Source: Polynucleobacter sp. 15G-AUS-farblos
GTDB lineage: Bacteria; Pseudomonadota; Gammaproteobacteria; Burkholderiales; Burkholderiaceae
Assembly (NCBI RefSeq): GCF_018882445.1
Contig: NZ_JACVOM010000002.1
Location: 302,303 to 366,302, forward strand
Direction of reading: 5' to 3'
Length of the DNA stretch: 64,000 nucleotides
How positions within the stretch are numbered: the stretch's first letter is position 1; every line of letters starts with the position of its first letter. Below are positions 27,656 to 37,143 of this stretch, one piece after another. A program made the translations under genes and the position numbers. The notes under the pieces were generated by a model. That model ran no database searches and was not told the origin of the DNA. It saw only the letters and a program-made list of their open reading frames with translations.

Positions 27656-28809
27656 TAAAACTGTTTTTTCCTTACGTCTTTGAGCGGTATTTAGCCAAGC
27701 AAATTTACGCTGCGTTTGGTTTTATTTTGTTTGCTCTGGTGGCGCTATTTTTATTCTTTGATATCTTAAGTGAGCTTGGTTCAGTACAAGGCCAATACAC
27801 CCTACCCTTAGCACTGCTTCACGTTCTTCTCAAGGCGCCTAGCCGTATCTCCGAAATTATTCCGATTGCTAGCTTAATCGGCAGTATTTATGTATTTGCC
27901 ATGTTGGCAAGCCAATCCGAATTTACGATTTTGCGAATCGCCGGATTAGACGTAAAGCGGGGTTTGATTACGCTTGTCAAAATAGCAATCCCATTAATTG
28001 CGCTTACTTTAGTCATGAGTGAATGGGTGGGCCCTTACTCTGAAGCGAAATCAGATCAAATTCGGATGAAAGCCCTAGGCTCATCCTTTTCTTCGCAATT
28101 TAGAACCGGTGTATGGGTCAAAGACCGCTTACGTGATGAGAATGGTGCCGGTGACGTGAGACCCGGGGTGCGCTATGTCAACGTTGGCAAGATCGACAAA
28201 GACAATGAAATTCGCAACATTCGAATGTATGAGTTTGATAATGTTTTCCACTTACTCAGCATCCGCATGGCTGCCTCGGGACTGTTTGATGAAACAGGAC
28301 ATTGGGTGCTCAATGATGTTACGGAAACGCGCTTTAAGGAAATCAAGCAATCGGATCCTTTGAATCCAGCCTTCAGCTCCGAAACGATTAAGCGCCCAAC
28401 AGTGACACTGTTATCAGATGTCACTCCTCAGATTCTGAATGTCTTGCTCATCAGCCCAGAAAAAATGTCCATCGTTAGTCTAGGGCGCTTTATCAATCAC
28501 CTCCGTGAAAATAAACAAGATACACAGCGCCACTCGATCGCCTTCTGGAAAAAAGTGATTTACCCATTCATTATTTTTGTGATGCTGACATTGGCACTGC
28601 CTTTTGCTTATCTCAAGGTACGTGCTGGTGGGGTTGGCATAAAAGTATTTGGCGGCATCATGCTTGGCATGAGTTTTCAGCTATTTAATTCCCTGTTTTC
28701 AAATGTGGGACTTTTGGGATCGTGGCCAGCCCTCCTGACCGCACTAACGCCCCCGCTTCTCTACTTCTTCCTGGCTTTAGTCGGATTGCGCTGGGTTTCT
28801 AAGGCTTAA
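27652..28809 (+). CDS. lptG: LPS export ABC transporter permease LptG
   Basis: The partner permease of LptF. The start is the ATG at 27652, which overlaps the lptF stop by four bases and begins MIKLFFPYVFERYLAK; a longer frame from 27604 has no homology. The 385 residues show N-terminal helices with the conserved PSRISEIIPIASLIGSI, a periplasmic domain (about 130-280) and C-terminal helices ending WVSKA. It probably works with an LptB ATPase encoded elsewhere. Confidence 0.94.
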   Translation: MIKLFFPYVFERYLAKQIYAAFGFILFALVALFLFFDILSELGSVQGQYTLPLALLHVLLKAPSRISEIIPIASLIGSIYVFAMLASQSEFTILRIAGLDVKRGLITLVKIAIPLIALTLVMSEWVGPYSEAKSDQIRMKALGSSFSSQFRTGVWVKDRLRDENGAGDVRPGVRYVNVGKIDKDNEIRNIRMYEFDNVFHLLSIRMAASGLFDETGHWVLNDVTETRFKEIKQSDPLNPAFSSETIKRPTVTLLSDVTPQILNVLLISPEKMSIVSLGRFINHLRENKQDTQRHSIAFWKKVIYPFIIFVMLTLALPFAYLKVRAGGVGIKVFGGIMLGMSFQLFNSLFSNVGLLGSWPALLTALTPPLLYFFLALVGLRWVSKA

Positions 28810-28871
28810 TACCCAAAAATCATTTAGAATTTAGTTCCTATATCGCTATTGATATATAGACAGGAATTCTC

Positions 28872-29813
28872 ATGAATATTCACCAATTCCGCTTTGTGCG
28901 CGAAGCAGTTCGACAGAACTTTAATCTCACGACGGCTGCAAAGGCCTTGTTTACCTCTCAACCAGGCGTGTCTAAAGCCATTATTGAGCTTGAAGACGAA
29001 TTAGGGGTTGAGATCTTCCGTCGTCACGGTAAGCGCATCCGCTCCCTAACTGAGCCAGGTAAACGTATATTGAGCTCCATTGAGCGTATTTTGGATGAAG
29101 TCGAGACCCTCAAGCGAGTCGGCAAAGATTTCGCCAGTCAAGATCAAGGTAACTTTGTCATTGCTACAACCCACACCCAAGCGCGCTATGCCCTGCCTAA
29201 AGTACTCACTGAATTTACCAAGCGCTTTCCGAAAGTGCGCGTCAGTATTCAGCAAGGTAGCCCTGGTCAAATTGCTGAGCTACTCATTCATGATCGTGCT
29301 GACATTGCAATTGCAACCGAAGGTATTGCAAATACTCCAGGTGTCTTGGCATTGCCGGGCTTCCAATGGCAGCACGTACTGATGGTGCCTTTGAGTCATC
29401 CCCTATTGAATCAAGCCACCATTACCTTAGAAGAAATCGCCAAGTATCCAGTCATCACTTATGACAAAGCATTTGCTGGGCGTAGCAAGATTGATGCCGC
29501 TTTTGCACAACGCAGTTTGAGTCCCGACATCATCCTCGAAGCAATTGATGCGGATGTAATTAAAACCTATGTTGAAGTTGGCATGGGTGTTGGTATCGTC
29601 GCCGGAATTGCCTACGATGCAGACAAAGATCGCAATCTCAAAGTGATTCCAGTGGGTCACTTATTTGGCAACAATGTGACCCATCTTGGAGTAAAGCAAG
29701 GCGCTTATCTGCGCTCCTTTGTCTATACCTTCATTGAACTCTTCTCCCCAACGCTCACTAAGAAAATTGTGGAGCAGGCTATGAATAATGAGTCGGAGAC
29801 TTACGAAATTTAA
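28872..29813 (+). CDS. CysB/Cbl-type LysR-family regulator
   Basis: A LysR regulator of 313 residues. The N-terminal winged helix (MNIHQFRFVREAVRQNFNLT, then SQPGVSKAIIELEDELG) matches the CysB/Cbl subgroup, which governs sulfur assimilation in response to N-acetylserine or sulfate. The effector domain keeps the ATTHTQARYALP segment lining the ligand site. An AGGAA sits six bases before the ATG. No cys gene is adjacent, so targets must lie elsewhere; the TauE-like permease at 18.5 kb is an unproven candidate. Confidence 0.87.
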   Translation: MNIHQFRFVREAVRQNFNLTTAAKALFTSQPGVSKAIIELEDELGVEIFRRHGKRIRSLTEPGKRILSSIERILDEVETLKRVGKDFASQDQGNFVIATTHTQARYALPKVLTEFTKRFPKVRVSIQQGSPGQIAELLIHDRADIAIATEGIANTPGVLALPGFQWQHVLMVPLSHPLLNQATITLEEIAKYPVITYDKAFAGRSKIDAAFAQRSLSPDIILEAIDADVIKTYVEVGMGVGIVAGIAYDADKDRNLKVIPVGHLFGNNVTHLGVKQGAYLRSFVYTFIELFSPTLTKKIVEQAMNNESETYEI

Positions 29814-29896
29814 CTCGGCAGCTCATCAGCCTACTTCATGGTAATCTGAAAAATATTCGCCAATAAAACGCTTTTAAACCCCAACAAATATTACAT

Positions 29897-30874
29897 ATGA
29901 AAAATCATTTTCTCTCCATCCTTAAAGTCGGCATTGCTTGCTTCATCACTTTGACTTCTATTCATGGTCAAGCCCAAACAAGCTATCCCAACAAACCCAT
30001 CAAACTGGTCGTGCCTTTTCCTCCAGGTGGCTTGATTGATAACGTTGCCCGTCTGATCACCCCAGCACTTTCAGCTGAATTAGGACAAACCATTGTTGTA
30101 GAAAACAAACCTGGTGCTGGTGGCAATTTAGGCGCCGCCGAAGTAGCCAAAGCAACACCGGATGGCTATACCTTGTTGATGGCTTCACCACCTCTATCGA
30201 TTAGCCCTGCACTCTATAAGAATTTGCCATACAACCCAAGCAGCATTGAACCGATCGCCATCTTTGGTCAACTGCCTAATGTGTTGCTTGTTAATCCAGA
30301 CTCTGGGATTAATTCTGTTGCTGAGCTAGTGAAGCGCGCCAAGGCAAATCCTGGAAAAATGAACTACGCCTCTAATGGCAACGGCACTTCATTGAACTTA
30401 AGTGCAGAAATGCTGAAGAGTCAGGCTGGCATTTATGTAGTGCATATTCCCTATCGTGGCTCGGCCTTAGCAAACGTGGCTTTAGTCTCTAAGGACGTGG
30501 ATTTCATGTTTGACAATCTCCCGCCTGCCCTTGGTTTGATTAAAGGCAACAAGTTAAAAGCTTTGGCTGTCACTACCAGCACACGCAATCCAGCACTTCC
30601 CCAAGTTCCCACAATGCAAGAAGCAGGCTTTCCAAACTTCCAAGTTGCAGCCTATTTCGGAATTGCAGCTCCTAAGGGACTGCCTCAAGACATTGTTTCT
30701 AAACTACAAAATAGTATTCAGAAAGCAGTTGCCCAAAAAGAAGTGACTGACTCTCTTGTGAAGCTAGGAGCTACCGTAGATTTTATGAACGCCACTAAGT
30801 CAGCAGAATTTATTAAAGCGGATTCGCAGAGATGGCAAAAAGTAGTTGACTACGCCAAAATTGAATTAGATTGA
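29897..30874 (+). CDS. Bug/TctC-family periplasmic solute-binding protein (tetronate neighbourhood)
   Basis: A 325-residue secreted binding protein: signal peptide to about residue 26 (ending HGQAQ), then the Bug-family stretches PIKLVVPFPPGGLIDNVARL, VVENKPGAGGNLG and VDFMFDNLPPALGLIKG. It converges on the tetronate genes, ending 13 bases from the otnC stop. That neighbourhood hints at a sugar-acid ligand, but Bug proteins are numerous and varied in betaproteobacteria and the ligand cannot be read from the sequence. No TctA/TctB partner is nearby. Confidence 0.9.
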   Translation: MKNHFLSILKVGIACFITLTSIHGQAQTSYPNKPIKLVVPFPPGGLIDNVARLITPALSAELGQTIVVENKPGAGGNLGAAEVAKATPDGYTLLMASPPLSISPALYKNLPYNPSSIEPIAIFGQLPNVLLVNPDSGINSVAELVKRAKANPGKMNYASNGNGTSLNLSAEMLKSQAGIYVVHIPYRGSALANVALVSKDVDFMFDNLPPALGLIKGNKLKALAVTTSTRNPALPQVPTMQEAGFPNFQVAAYFGIAAPKGLPQDIVSKLQNSIQKAVAQKEVTDSLVKLGATVDFMNATKSAEFIKADSQRWQKVVDYAKIELD

Positions 30875-30887
30875 GGCAGTAAGAAAA

Positions 30888-31589
30888 CTACCAGCGCGCT
30901 GCAAAGACAGTGCGCAATTGGGAGAGCTGCTCTTCTGTGAGAGGTTCCACAGAACCCTGTTTCATTTGCCACAGTTTGGCAGTCTCTTCCAACTCTTCAA
31001 GAGTAGCCATCGCCGCCGTAGGCGAACTATTCCAAACATAAGGACCTAAACGCGAGAGCATGAGTGCCCTGATAGGCGCTCTCATTGCTCCGTAATGCGC
31101 AATCGCATCTTTGACTGGTTCTAGAACAGCCACATCCCCAGGCCGCATATAAGGCATCACGGGCACGTGCCCTACCTTCATTACAAAATACGGTGTTATT
31201 GGCGGCAAGAGCTCTGGGTACTTATCAGTACCTTGAACTACAGACTGCTGGCCCAAAGTTAAAGCAACGCAATGCGTGCTATGTGTATGAATAATGCATG
31301 AGGTATCGGCATCAAACGCCTCGGCCGCCTGATAGATGGCCGCATGTAAGGCCATCGTTTTACTCGCCTTATCTCCGCTTACCTGCTGTCCTTGTAAATC
31401 AATCTTGGCCAATTGAGTAGGCTCCAAGAAACCTAGACAAGCATCTGTTGGCGTGATCAGAAATCCATCTTTGAGACGCACGCTGATATTGCCAGCAGTT
31501 GCATGCACATAAGATCTTTCAAATAAACTTTTTCCGACTCGACAAATTTCTGCTCGTGCAAATTGTTCTTCTGTCATATTCTGTTTCAC
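30888..31589 (-). CDS. otnC: Class II aldolase-family protein, likely 3-oxo-tetronate 4-phosphate decarboxylase
   Basis: An AraD/FucA-type class II aldolase of 233 residues. Zn-ligand histidines are visible in IHTHSTHC (about residue 100), with the conserved acidic segment earlier at GNISVRLKDG. Together with the otnK and ltnD genes directly upstream this matches the tetronate pathway, in which OtnC decarboxylates 3-oxo-tetronate 4-phosphate to dihydroxyacetone phosphate. The start overlaps the otnK stop by four bases. A plain aldolase role remains possible without the neighbours. Confidence 0.87.
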   Translation of the reverse strand: MKQNMTEEQFARAEICRVGKSLFERSYVHATAGNISVRLKDGFLITPTDACLGFLEPTQLAKIDLQGQQVSGDKASKTMALHAAIYQAAEAFDADTSCIIHTHSTHCVALTLGQQSVVQGTDKYPELLPPITPYFVMKVGHVPVMPYMRPGDVAVLEPVKDAIAHYGAMRAPIRALMLSRLGPYVWNSSPTAAMATLEELEETAKLWQMKQGSVEPLTEEQLSQLRTVFAARW

Positions 31590-32848
31590 AGCTTAGAAAA
31601 TGCTTTTGTAAAAAAATCGTCCGTGCCAAAGTTACCCGACTTTAAGGCGAGATGAAGTGATTGACCCTTTCCATGCGCATAACACCAAGGCACACCAGGA
31701 TCAATTTGTGGGCCAATCTGCATCTGATCTACTCCTAACTCACGCACACAGGCGCCTGAGGTTTCACCACCCGCTACGAGAAGCTGCCCCACCCCTAAAC
31801 TCACTAGACCGTGAGCAATACTGGCGAGCATATTCTCAATTGCACTGCCCGCCTCTTGGGTTCCCAGCTGAGCTTGAATTGCTCTTATCTCATCAGGCTT
31901 AGCCGTTGAATAAATTAATACGGAGCCATTAGGCAAGAGTGGTTTTGCCCAGGCCAAGATTTTGGACTGAATTTCACTTGCTGATTGAGATAACAGCTCC
32001 AATGGATTGATGGCATATGCAGCCCCACCTTGTTGCTTAAAGTGCGCCACTTGACGATTCGTTGCCTCAGAGCAGCTTCCAGAAATAATCGCTTTGTAAC
32101 CGGATGCCGGTGGTAGAACACTAGTTTCTGGGCGGGCGAGCAAGCCAAAGTTTCCCGGTAGACCAATAGCCACTCCTGAACCAGCCGTAAGCAAAGGCAA
32201 ATTCTTGAAAGCGGGAGCAATGCGATACAAATCTTCATTTGAAACTGCATCAACAATCGCGATGCTGATATTTTGAGCGCGCAATTCAGCGATCCGATCG
32301 GTAACTGCTTGTGCGCCTGCTAAAACGGATTGGTATGAAATTAAACCAACCTTCTTTTTGCACTGAGCTTGAAGTACCCGTACCAAATTGGAATCCGTCA
32401 TCGGGGTTAAGGGATGATCGCGCATTCCCGACTCACTCAATAGAACATCACCTACGAATAGGTGGCCCTTAAAAACGCTGCGTCCATTATCTGGAAAGGC
32501 TGGAGTAGCAATTGTGAAGTCGGTATTTAGGGCACCCATGAGGGCCTCGGTCACTGGACCGATATTTCCCTTAGGGGTGCTATCAAAGGTGGAGCAATAC
32601 TTAAAATAAATCTGTTGGGCACCTTGTGCGCGTAACCAATCAAGGGCCTCTAAGGATTGGGTGATAGCCTCTTCTGGCTCAAGATTGCGCGATTTCAAAG
32701 CCACTACAACTGCATCAACATCTTGATCCAAGCCACGCTGTGGAACACCAATCGTTTGTACAACACGCATACCATTACGAACCAAGTTATTGGCTAAATC
32801 AGTTGCTCCCGTAAAGTCATCTGCAATGCAGCCCAGAAGAATACTCAC
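31586..32848 (-). CDS. otnK: 3-oxo-tetronate kinase (DUF1537/four-carbon acid sugar kinase family)
   Basis: A 420-residue four-carbon acid sugar kinase. The N-terminal substrate domain starts LLGCIADDFTGATDLANNLV, with the family DDFTGA motif. The C-terminal ATP domain has VGQLLVAGGETSGACVRELG, including the GGETS motif. It phosphorylates 3-oxo-tetronate at C4 in L-threonate or D-erythronate breakdown. It overlaps both neighbours by four bases, so the three genes form one tight operon. Confidence 0.9.
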   Translation of the reverse strand: MSILLGCIADDFTGATDLANNLVRNGMRVVQTIGVPQRGLDQDVDAVVVALKSRNLEPEEAITQSLEALDWLRAQGAQQIYFKYCSTFDSTPKGNIGPVTEALMGALNTDFTIATPAFPDNGRSVFKGHLFVGDVLLSESGMRDHPLTPMTDSNLVRVLQAQCKKKVGLISYQSVLAGAQAVTDRIAELRAQNISIAIVDAVSNEDLYRIAPAFKNLPLLTAGSGVAIGLPGNFGLLARPETSVLPPASGYKAIISGSCSEATNRQVAHFKQQGGAAYAINPLELLSQSASEIQSKILAWAKPLLPNGSVLIYSTAKPDEIRAIQAQLGTQEAGSAIENMLASIAHGLVSLGVGQLLVAGGETSGACVRELGVDQMQIGPQIDPGVPWCYAHGKGQSLHLALKSGNFGTDDFFTKAFSKL

Positions 32849-33744
32849 TTCGATGCTTTCGGCAACTCAATGCCAGGGAAAATTTTGATCACTGCACTGT
32901 CGTCTTCTTTTGCAAAGCCTGCAGTGGAAGCTTGCATAAACATTTGATGAGCAGTCGAAGAGAGCGGCAGTGGAAATTTACTGGCTCGCGCCATATCCAA
33001 TACGATGCCCAAATCCTTCACAAAAATATCTACCGCTGAAAGTGGTTTGTAGTCGCCAGCAAGCACATGCGCCATCCGATTTTCAAACATCCAGCTATTG
33101 CCTGCGCTATGGGTAATGACTTCATAGAGGGCATTAGCATCTACACCCTCTCTCAAGCCTAAAGCCATTGCCTCAGCAGCAGCGGCAATATGAACACCTG
33201 CTAACAATTGGTTGATTACCTTAACCTTGCTACCAATACCAGCACGATCCCCCAGGCGGTATACGGTTCCAGACATTGCATTAAGAATATCGTTGACCTT
33301 GTCATAGGCTTGCGCGCTCGCTGAAGTCATCATCGTCATTTCACCACTAGCGGCCTTAGCTGCACCACCTGAAATAGGAGCATCTACGTACAAAATCCCT
33401 TTTTCAGCCAAGCGTGACTCAAACGCAATAGAAATATTGGGATCAACGGTAGAACACATGATGAAAACACTACCGGGTTTTAAACTGTCCACCAGGCCAG
33501 GTGCATCTGGAGATCCAAAGAGCACTGCCTCTGTTTGAGCAGCATTCACCACTACCGAAACAACCACATCACAAAGTGAACCAAGTTCCTTTAGTGATGA
33601 ACAGGCTGTACCGCCATCTTTTACAAATTGCTGAGATACCTCAGGTCGAACATCAAGAACATATAAATCAAATTTCGCTCGTCGCAGAGATCCAGCCATT
33701 CCTGAACCCATGGCACCGAGACCAATTAAACCAACTTTTTTCAT
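32845..33744 (-). CDS. ltnD: L-threonate dehydrogenase-like 3-hydroxyacid dehydrogenase
   Basis: A beta-hydroxyacid dehydrogenase family enzyme. From the ATG at 33744 it has 299 residues and begins with the Rossmann motif KVGLIGLGAMGSGMAGSL. The substrate motif DAPISGGAAKAASGEMT lies near residue 120, and the catalytic Lys is in GIGSKVKVINQLL near residue 170. A longer frame from 33801 has no homology and is rejected. Linked to otnK and otnC it most likely oxidises L-threonate (or D-erythronate) at C2. The isomerase OtnI is not in this cluster. Confidence 0.85.
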   Translation of the reverse strand: MKKVGLIGLGAMGSGMAGSLRRAKFDLYVLDVRPEVSQQFVKDGGTACSSLKELGSLCDVVVSVVVNAAQTEAVLFGSPDAPGLVDSLKPGSVFIMCSTVDPNISIAFESRLAEKGILYVDAPISGGAAKAASGEMTMMTSASAQAYDKVNDILNAMSGTVYRLGDRAGIGSKVKVINQLLAGVHIAAAAEAMALGLREGVDANALYEVITHSAGNSWMFENRMAHVLAGDYKPLSAVDIFVKDLGIVLDMARASKFPLPLSSTAHQMFMQASTAGFAKEDDSAVIKIFPGIELPKASK

Positions 33745-33858
33745 GATGTGATCTTTTGGAGATTGCTGCTTGTTATTGTGCGAAGCACAGAGTGGCAACA
33801 ATCATAGCAAAAGGAGGCTTTGGGGGTAGGCCATCTGATTCATCAAGATAGCCAAATA

Positions 33859-33943
33859 TGGTGCCTCGGGGCGGACTCGAACCGCCACGCCTTGCGGCAC
33901 CGGATTTTGAGTCCGGCACGTCTACCAATTCCATCACCGAGGC
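33859..33943 (-). tRNA. tRNA-Leu (CAA anticodon)
   Basis: Read on the minus strand, GCCTCGG pairs with CCGAGGC as the acceptor stem, the anticodon loop is CTCAAAA (anticodon CAA), and there is a long variable arm (GTGCCGCAAGGCGT region) as expected for a class II leucine tRNA. The T loop is TTCGAGT, and CCA is encoded at the 3' end. It reads TTG codons. Confidence 0.97.
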
Positions 33944-34095
33944 AGGTGTTTGCAGTGGAAATTCTGCGTACTTTAGTGCTTAGATCCTACTAAGACATGA
34001 GAGTGTAACAAAAAATGGGTACCTATCTCCTCCCTTTGCCCTAGAACCCCTTAAAATGAGGTCTTCTAGCCAAATTATTAAAAGGACTTATCCGC

Positions 34096-34815
34096 ATGGC
34101 CGGCCACTCAAAATGGGCCAATATTCAGCACCGCAAAGGTCGTCAAGACGAGAAACGCGGCAAGATTTGGACCAAACTCATTAAAGAAATTACCGTTGCA
34201 GCCAAACTTGGTGGTGGCGATATCGCAACCAACCCCCGTTTACGTCTGGCAATTGATAAAGCCAAAGACGCCAATATGCCCAATGACAATGTGCAAAGAG
34301 CGATTCAAAGAGGAACTGGTTCGCTTGAAGGCGTGAATTACGAAGAGATTCGTTATGAGGGTTATGGCATTAACGGCGCTGCAGTAATTGTGGATTGTTT
34401 AACCGATAACCGCACTCGTACTGTTGCTGAAGTGCGTCATGCATTTAATAAAAATGGCGGCAACATGGGAACCGAAGGTTCAGTTGCATTTTTATTTAAA
34501 CATTGCGGTCAAATGTTATTTGCACCTGGCGCGAATGAAGATCAATTAATGGAAGTCGCTTTAGATGCAGGCGCTGAAGACGTCATTACTCATGATGATG
34601 GCTCTCTTGAAGTCTTAACCCCTGTGCCGGATTTTGCCAAAGTACAGGATGCCATTGCCAATGCAGGATTGAAGGCTGAGCTTGCTACGGTTGCGATGCG
34701 CCCCGAAACTGAAATTGCCTTAGAAGGTGATCAAGCGGAGAGTATGCAAAAACTATTGGATGCGCTAGAGAACTTGGATGATGTCCAAGAAGTCTTCACC
34801 AATGCAGCGCTGTAA
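34096..34815 (+). CDS. yebC: YebC/PmpR-family protein
   Basis: A 239-residue protein starting [18 protein letters not shown], the exact family opening. Three-domain family members have been described as DNA-binding regulators and, more recently, as translation factors that relieve ribosome stalling at polyproline. AAAGGA lies about nine bases before the ATG. It precedes purD on the same strand across 72 bases. The assignment to the family is certain; which role applies here cannot be told from sequence. Confidence 0.95.
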   Translation: MAGHSKWANIQHRKGRQDEKRGKIWTKLIKEITVAAKLGGGDIATNPRLRLAIDKAKDANMPNDNVQRAIQRGTGSLEGVNYEEIRYEGYGINGAAVIVDCLTDNRTRTVAEVRHAFNKNGGNMGTEGSVAFLFKHCGQMLFAPGANEDQLMEVALDAGAEDVITHDDGSLEVLTPVPDFAKVQDAIANAGLKAELATVAMRPETEIALEGDQAESMQKLLDALENLDDVQEVFTNAAL

Positions 34816-34887
34816 ATCCTCTGTATATCGAAACTTTTAATACGCGCCCTTTTAACACTTACCCATAATTAATATAGACAGCTTGTT

Positions 34888-36165
34888 ATGAAAATTCTAC
34901 TGATCGGATCTGGCGGACGTGAACACGCACTGGCATGGAAGCTTGCCCAATCTCCTCAGGTACAAACTGTATATGTAGCACCAGGTAATGGTGGTACAGC
35001 TACAGCCAAGCAAGCAGCTGCAGGCATTGAAAACCTACCCATTTCTGGCCTACAAGAACTCGCTGATTTTGCGAAGCGTGAAAAAATTCATTTAACTGTT
35101 GTTGGCCCAGAAGCCCCGCTTGCTGCCGGTATCGTTGACGTGTTCCGCAATAATGGCCTCAGAATTTTTGGACCAACCCAATTGGCCGCGCAACTGGAAT
35201 CTTCAAAAGATTTTTCTAAAGCCTTCATGAAGCGTCATGGCATCCCTACAGCGGATTACCAAACCTTTTCAAATGCACTAGAAGCACACGCCTATATTGA
35301 TGCCAAAGGTGCGCCGATTGTGATTAAGGCTGATGGCTTAGCAGCAGGTAAAGGTGTAGTTGTTGCAATGAGCCTAGAAGAGGCACATGCCGCAGTCGAT
35401 ATGATGCTTGCCGACAATAAATTAGGTAACGCTGGCGCGCGTGTGGTGATTGAAGAATTCCTAAGCGGTGAAGAAGCTAGTTTCATTGTGTTGGTTGATG
35501 GAAAGCATGTTCTTGCTTTAGCGACCAGCCAAGACCACAAACGTTTACTCGATGCAGATCAAGGACCAAACACTGGCGGTATGGGTGCCTACTCCCCCGC
35601 TCCTGTCGTCACCCCAGAAATTCATGCACGTGCATTACGTGAAGTCATCATGCCTACTGTTAAGGGTATGGAATCTGATGGCATTCCCTACACAGGCTTT
35701 TTATATGCGGGATTGATGATTGCACCCGATGGAAAAATCAAGACTTTAGAATTTAATTGCCGTATGGGTGACCCAGAGACACAACCGATCATGGCACGCC
35801 TGCGCAGTGACTTAGTCAACGCTCTAGATCATGCAGTAGATGGCACATTGAATGAAGTTGAATTAGATTGGGATCGCCGCACTGCATTGGGAGTGGTATT
35901 GGCAGCGCACAACTACCCAGACACCCCTCGCAATGGCGATGAAATTACTGGCATTCCTGCTGATACTGAAGATCAAATCACATTTCACGCGGGTACCAAA
36001 CTTCAAGATGGTAAGTTAGTCACCTCCGGAGGTCGCGTGATGTGTGTGGTTGGTTTAGCAGACACTGTTCGTGGCGCACAACAAAAAGCGTACGAAGCGA
36101 TTAACAAAATTCAGTTTGATGGCATGCAATATCGCAAAGATATTGGCTATCGCGCCATTAAGTAA
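34888..36165 (+). CDS. purD: Phosphoribosylamine-glycine ligase
   Basis: An ATP-grasp enzyme of purine synthesis (GAR synthetase), 425 residues. N-terminal MKILLIGSGGREHALAWKL, the ATP-grasp stretch IVIKADGLAAGKGVVVA, and EFNCRMGDPETQPIM with metal-binding Glu/Asn are all normal. No upstream ribosome-binding site is strong. The gene sits in a run of housekeeping genes and is complete. Confidence 0.98.
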   Translation: MKILLIGSGGREHALAWKLAQSPQVQTVYVAPGNGGTATAKQAAAGIENLPISGLQELADFAKREKIHLTVVGPEAPLAAGIVDVFRNNGLRIFGPTQLAAQLESSKDFSKAFMKRHGIPTADYQTFSNALEAHAYIDAKGAPIVIKADGLAAGKGVVVAMSLEEAHAAVDMMLADNKLGNAGARVVIEEFLSGEEASFIVLVDGKHVLALATSQDHKRLLDADQGPNTGGMGAYSPAPVVTPEIHARALREVIMPTVKGMESDGIPYTGFLYAGLMIAPDGKIKTLEFNCRMGDPETQPIMARLRSDLVNALDHAVDGTLNEVELDWDRRTALGVVLAAHNYPDTPRNGDEITGIPADTEDQITFHAGTKLQDGKLVTSGGRVMCVVGLADTVRGAQQKAYEAINKIQFDGMQYRKDIGYRAIK

Positions 36166-36192
36166 TCAAAGTATTTTAAAAAGTGAAATCAC

Positions 36193-37143
36193 TTGACTGA
36201 ACAACACACCCCCCACACCCCCCAAGCCCCCATCAATATCGCAGCCCTCAAAGATTACTTTTGGGGTCTTCAAGATCGGATTACTAGCGCGATGAGTGCA
36301 CTCGATGGCAAAGCCTTTGTTGCTGATGAATGGCATAAACCAGAAGACAGCAAACTCAAAGGTTATGGTCGTACCTGCATTGTGGGTGGTGGCAAGATCC
36401 TAGAAAAAGGTGGAGTAGGCTTTTCGCATGTGAGGGGTGATCAAATGCCGCCTTCAGCATCCCATCACCGCCCTGAAGTGGCTGGTCGTCATTTTGAAGC
36501 CATGGGAGTCTCTTTAGTTTTTCATCCCAACAATCCCAATGTGCCTACTACCCATATGAATGTACGCTGCTTTATAGCTCAGGCAGAAGGTAAAGAGCCC
36601 ATCTGGTGGTTTGGAGGGGGTTTTGATTTAACTCCCTACTATGGGGTAGATGAAGACTGCAGACACTTTCATCAAAGTGCCAAGGATGCTCTAGATCCTT
36701 TTGGGGATACCTTGTATCCCCGCTTTAAAAAGTGGTGTGATGAATACTTTTACTTAAAGCATCGAGAAGAGCCTAGGGGGATTGGCGGGGTCTTTTTTGA
36801 TGACTTTAATGAACTGGGCTTTGAGCAAAGCTTTGCTATGACTAGAGCAGTAGGAGATGCCTTTATCAAGGCCTACCTACCCATTGTGCAAAGACGCTAT
36901 CAAGACCCTTTTACCCCTGAGCAAAAAGCCTTTCAGGAATATCGAAGGGGACGTTATGTCGAATACAACCTCCTATTTGATCGGGGGACTATCTTTGGCC
37001 TGCACTCAGGGGGTCGCACTGAATCGATTTTGATGTCTATGCCTCCAGTCGTGCAGTGGTGGTACAACTACCAGCCTACTCCAGACACACCAGAAGCTAA
37101 GCTGTATGACTACTATCTTAAACCGCGTGATTGGTTAGCTTGA
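36193..37143 (+). CDS. hemF: Oxygen-dependent coproporphyrinogen III oxidase
   Basis: Converts coproporphyrinogen III to protoporphyrinogen IX with O2 in the cytoplasm. The 316 residues contain the HemF signature stretches [46 protein letters not shown] and [21 protein letters not shown]. The start is a TTG at 36193, since no ATG occurs before the conserved region. Arginine codons AGA/AGG are more frequent here than in purD next door, a mild difference in codon use. It overlaps the nadD start. Confidence 0.96.
   Translation: MTEQHTPHTPQAPINIAALKDYFWGLQDRITSAMSALDGKAFVADEWHKPEDSKLKGYGRTCIVGGGKILEKGGVGFSHVRGDQMPPSASHHRPEVAGRHFEAMGVSLVFHPNNPNVPTTHMNVRCFIAQAEGKEPIWWFGGGFDLTPYYGVDEDCRHFHQSAKDALDPFGDTLYPRFKKWCDEYFYLKHREEPRGIGGVFFDDFNELGFEQSFAMTRAVGDAFIKAYLPIVQRRYQDPFTPEQKAFQEYRRGRYVEYNLLFDRGTIFGLHSGGRTESILMSMPPVVQWWYNYQPTPDTPEAKLYDYYLKPRDWLA

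Noticed and set aside
33745..33801. 19-residue N-terminal extension of the threonate dehydrogenase
   Set aside because: The Rossmann fold must start right at the ATG at 33744; the extension has no homology or signal peptide.
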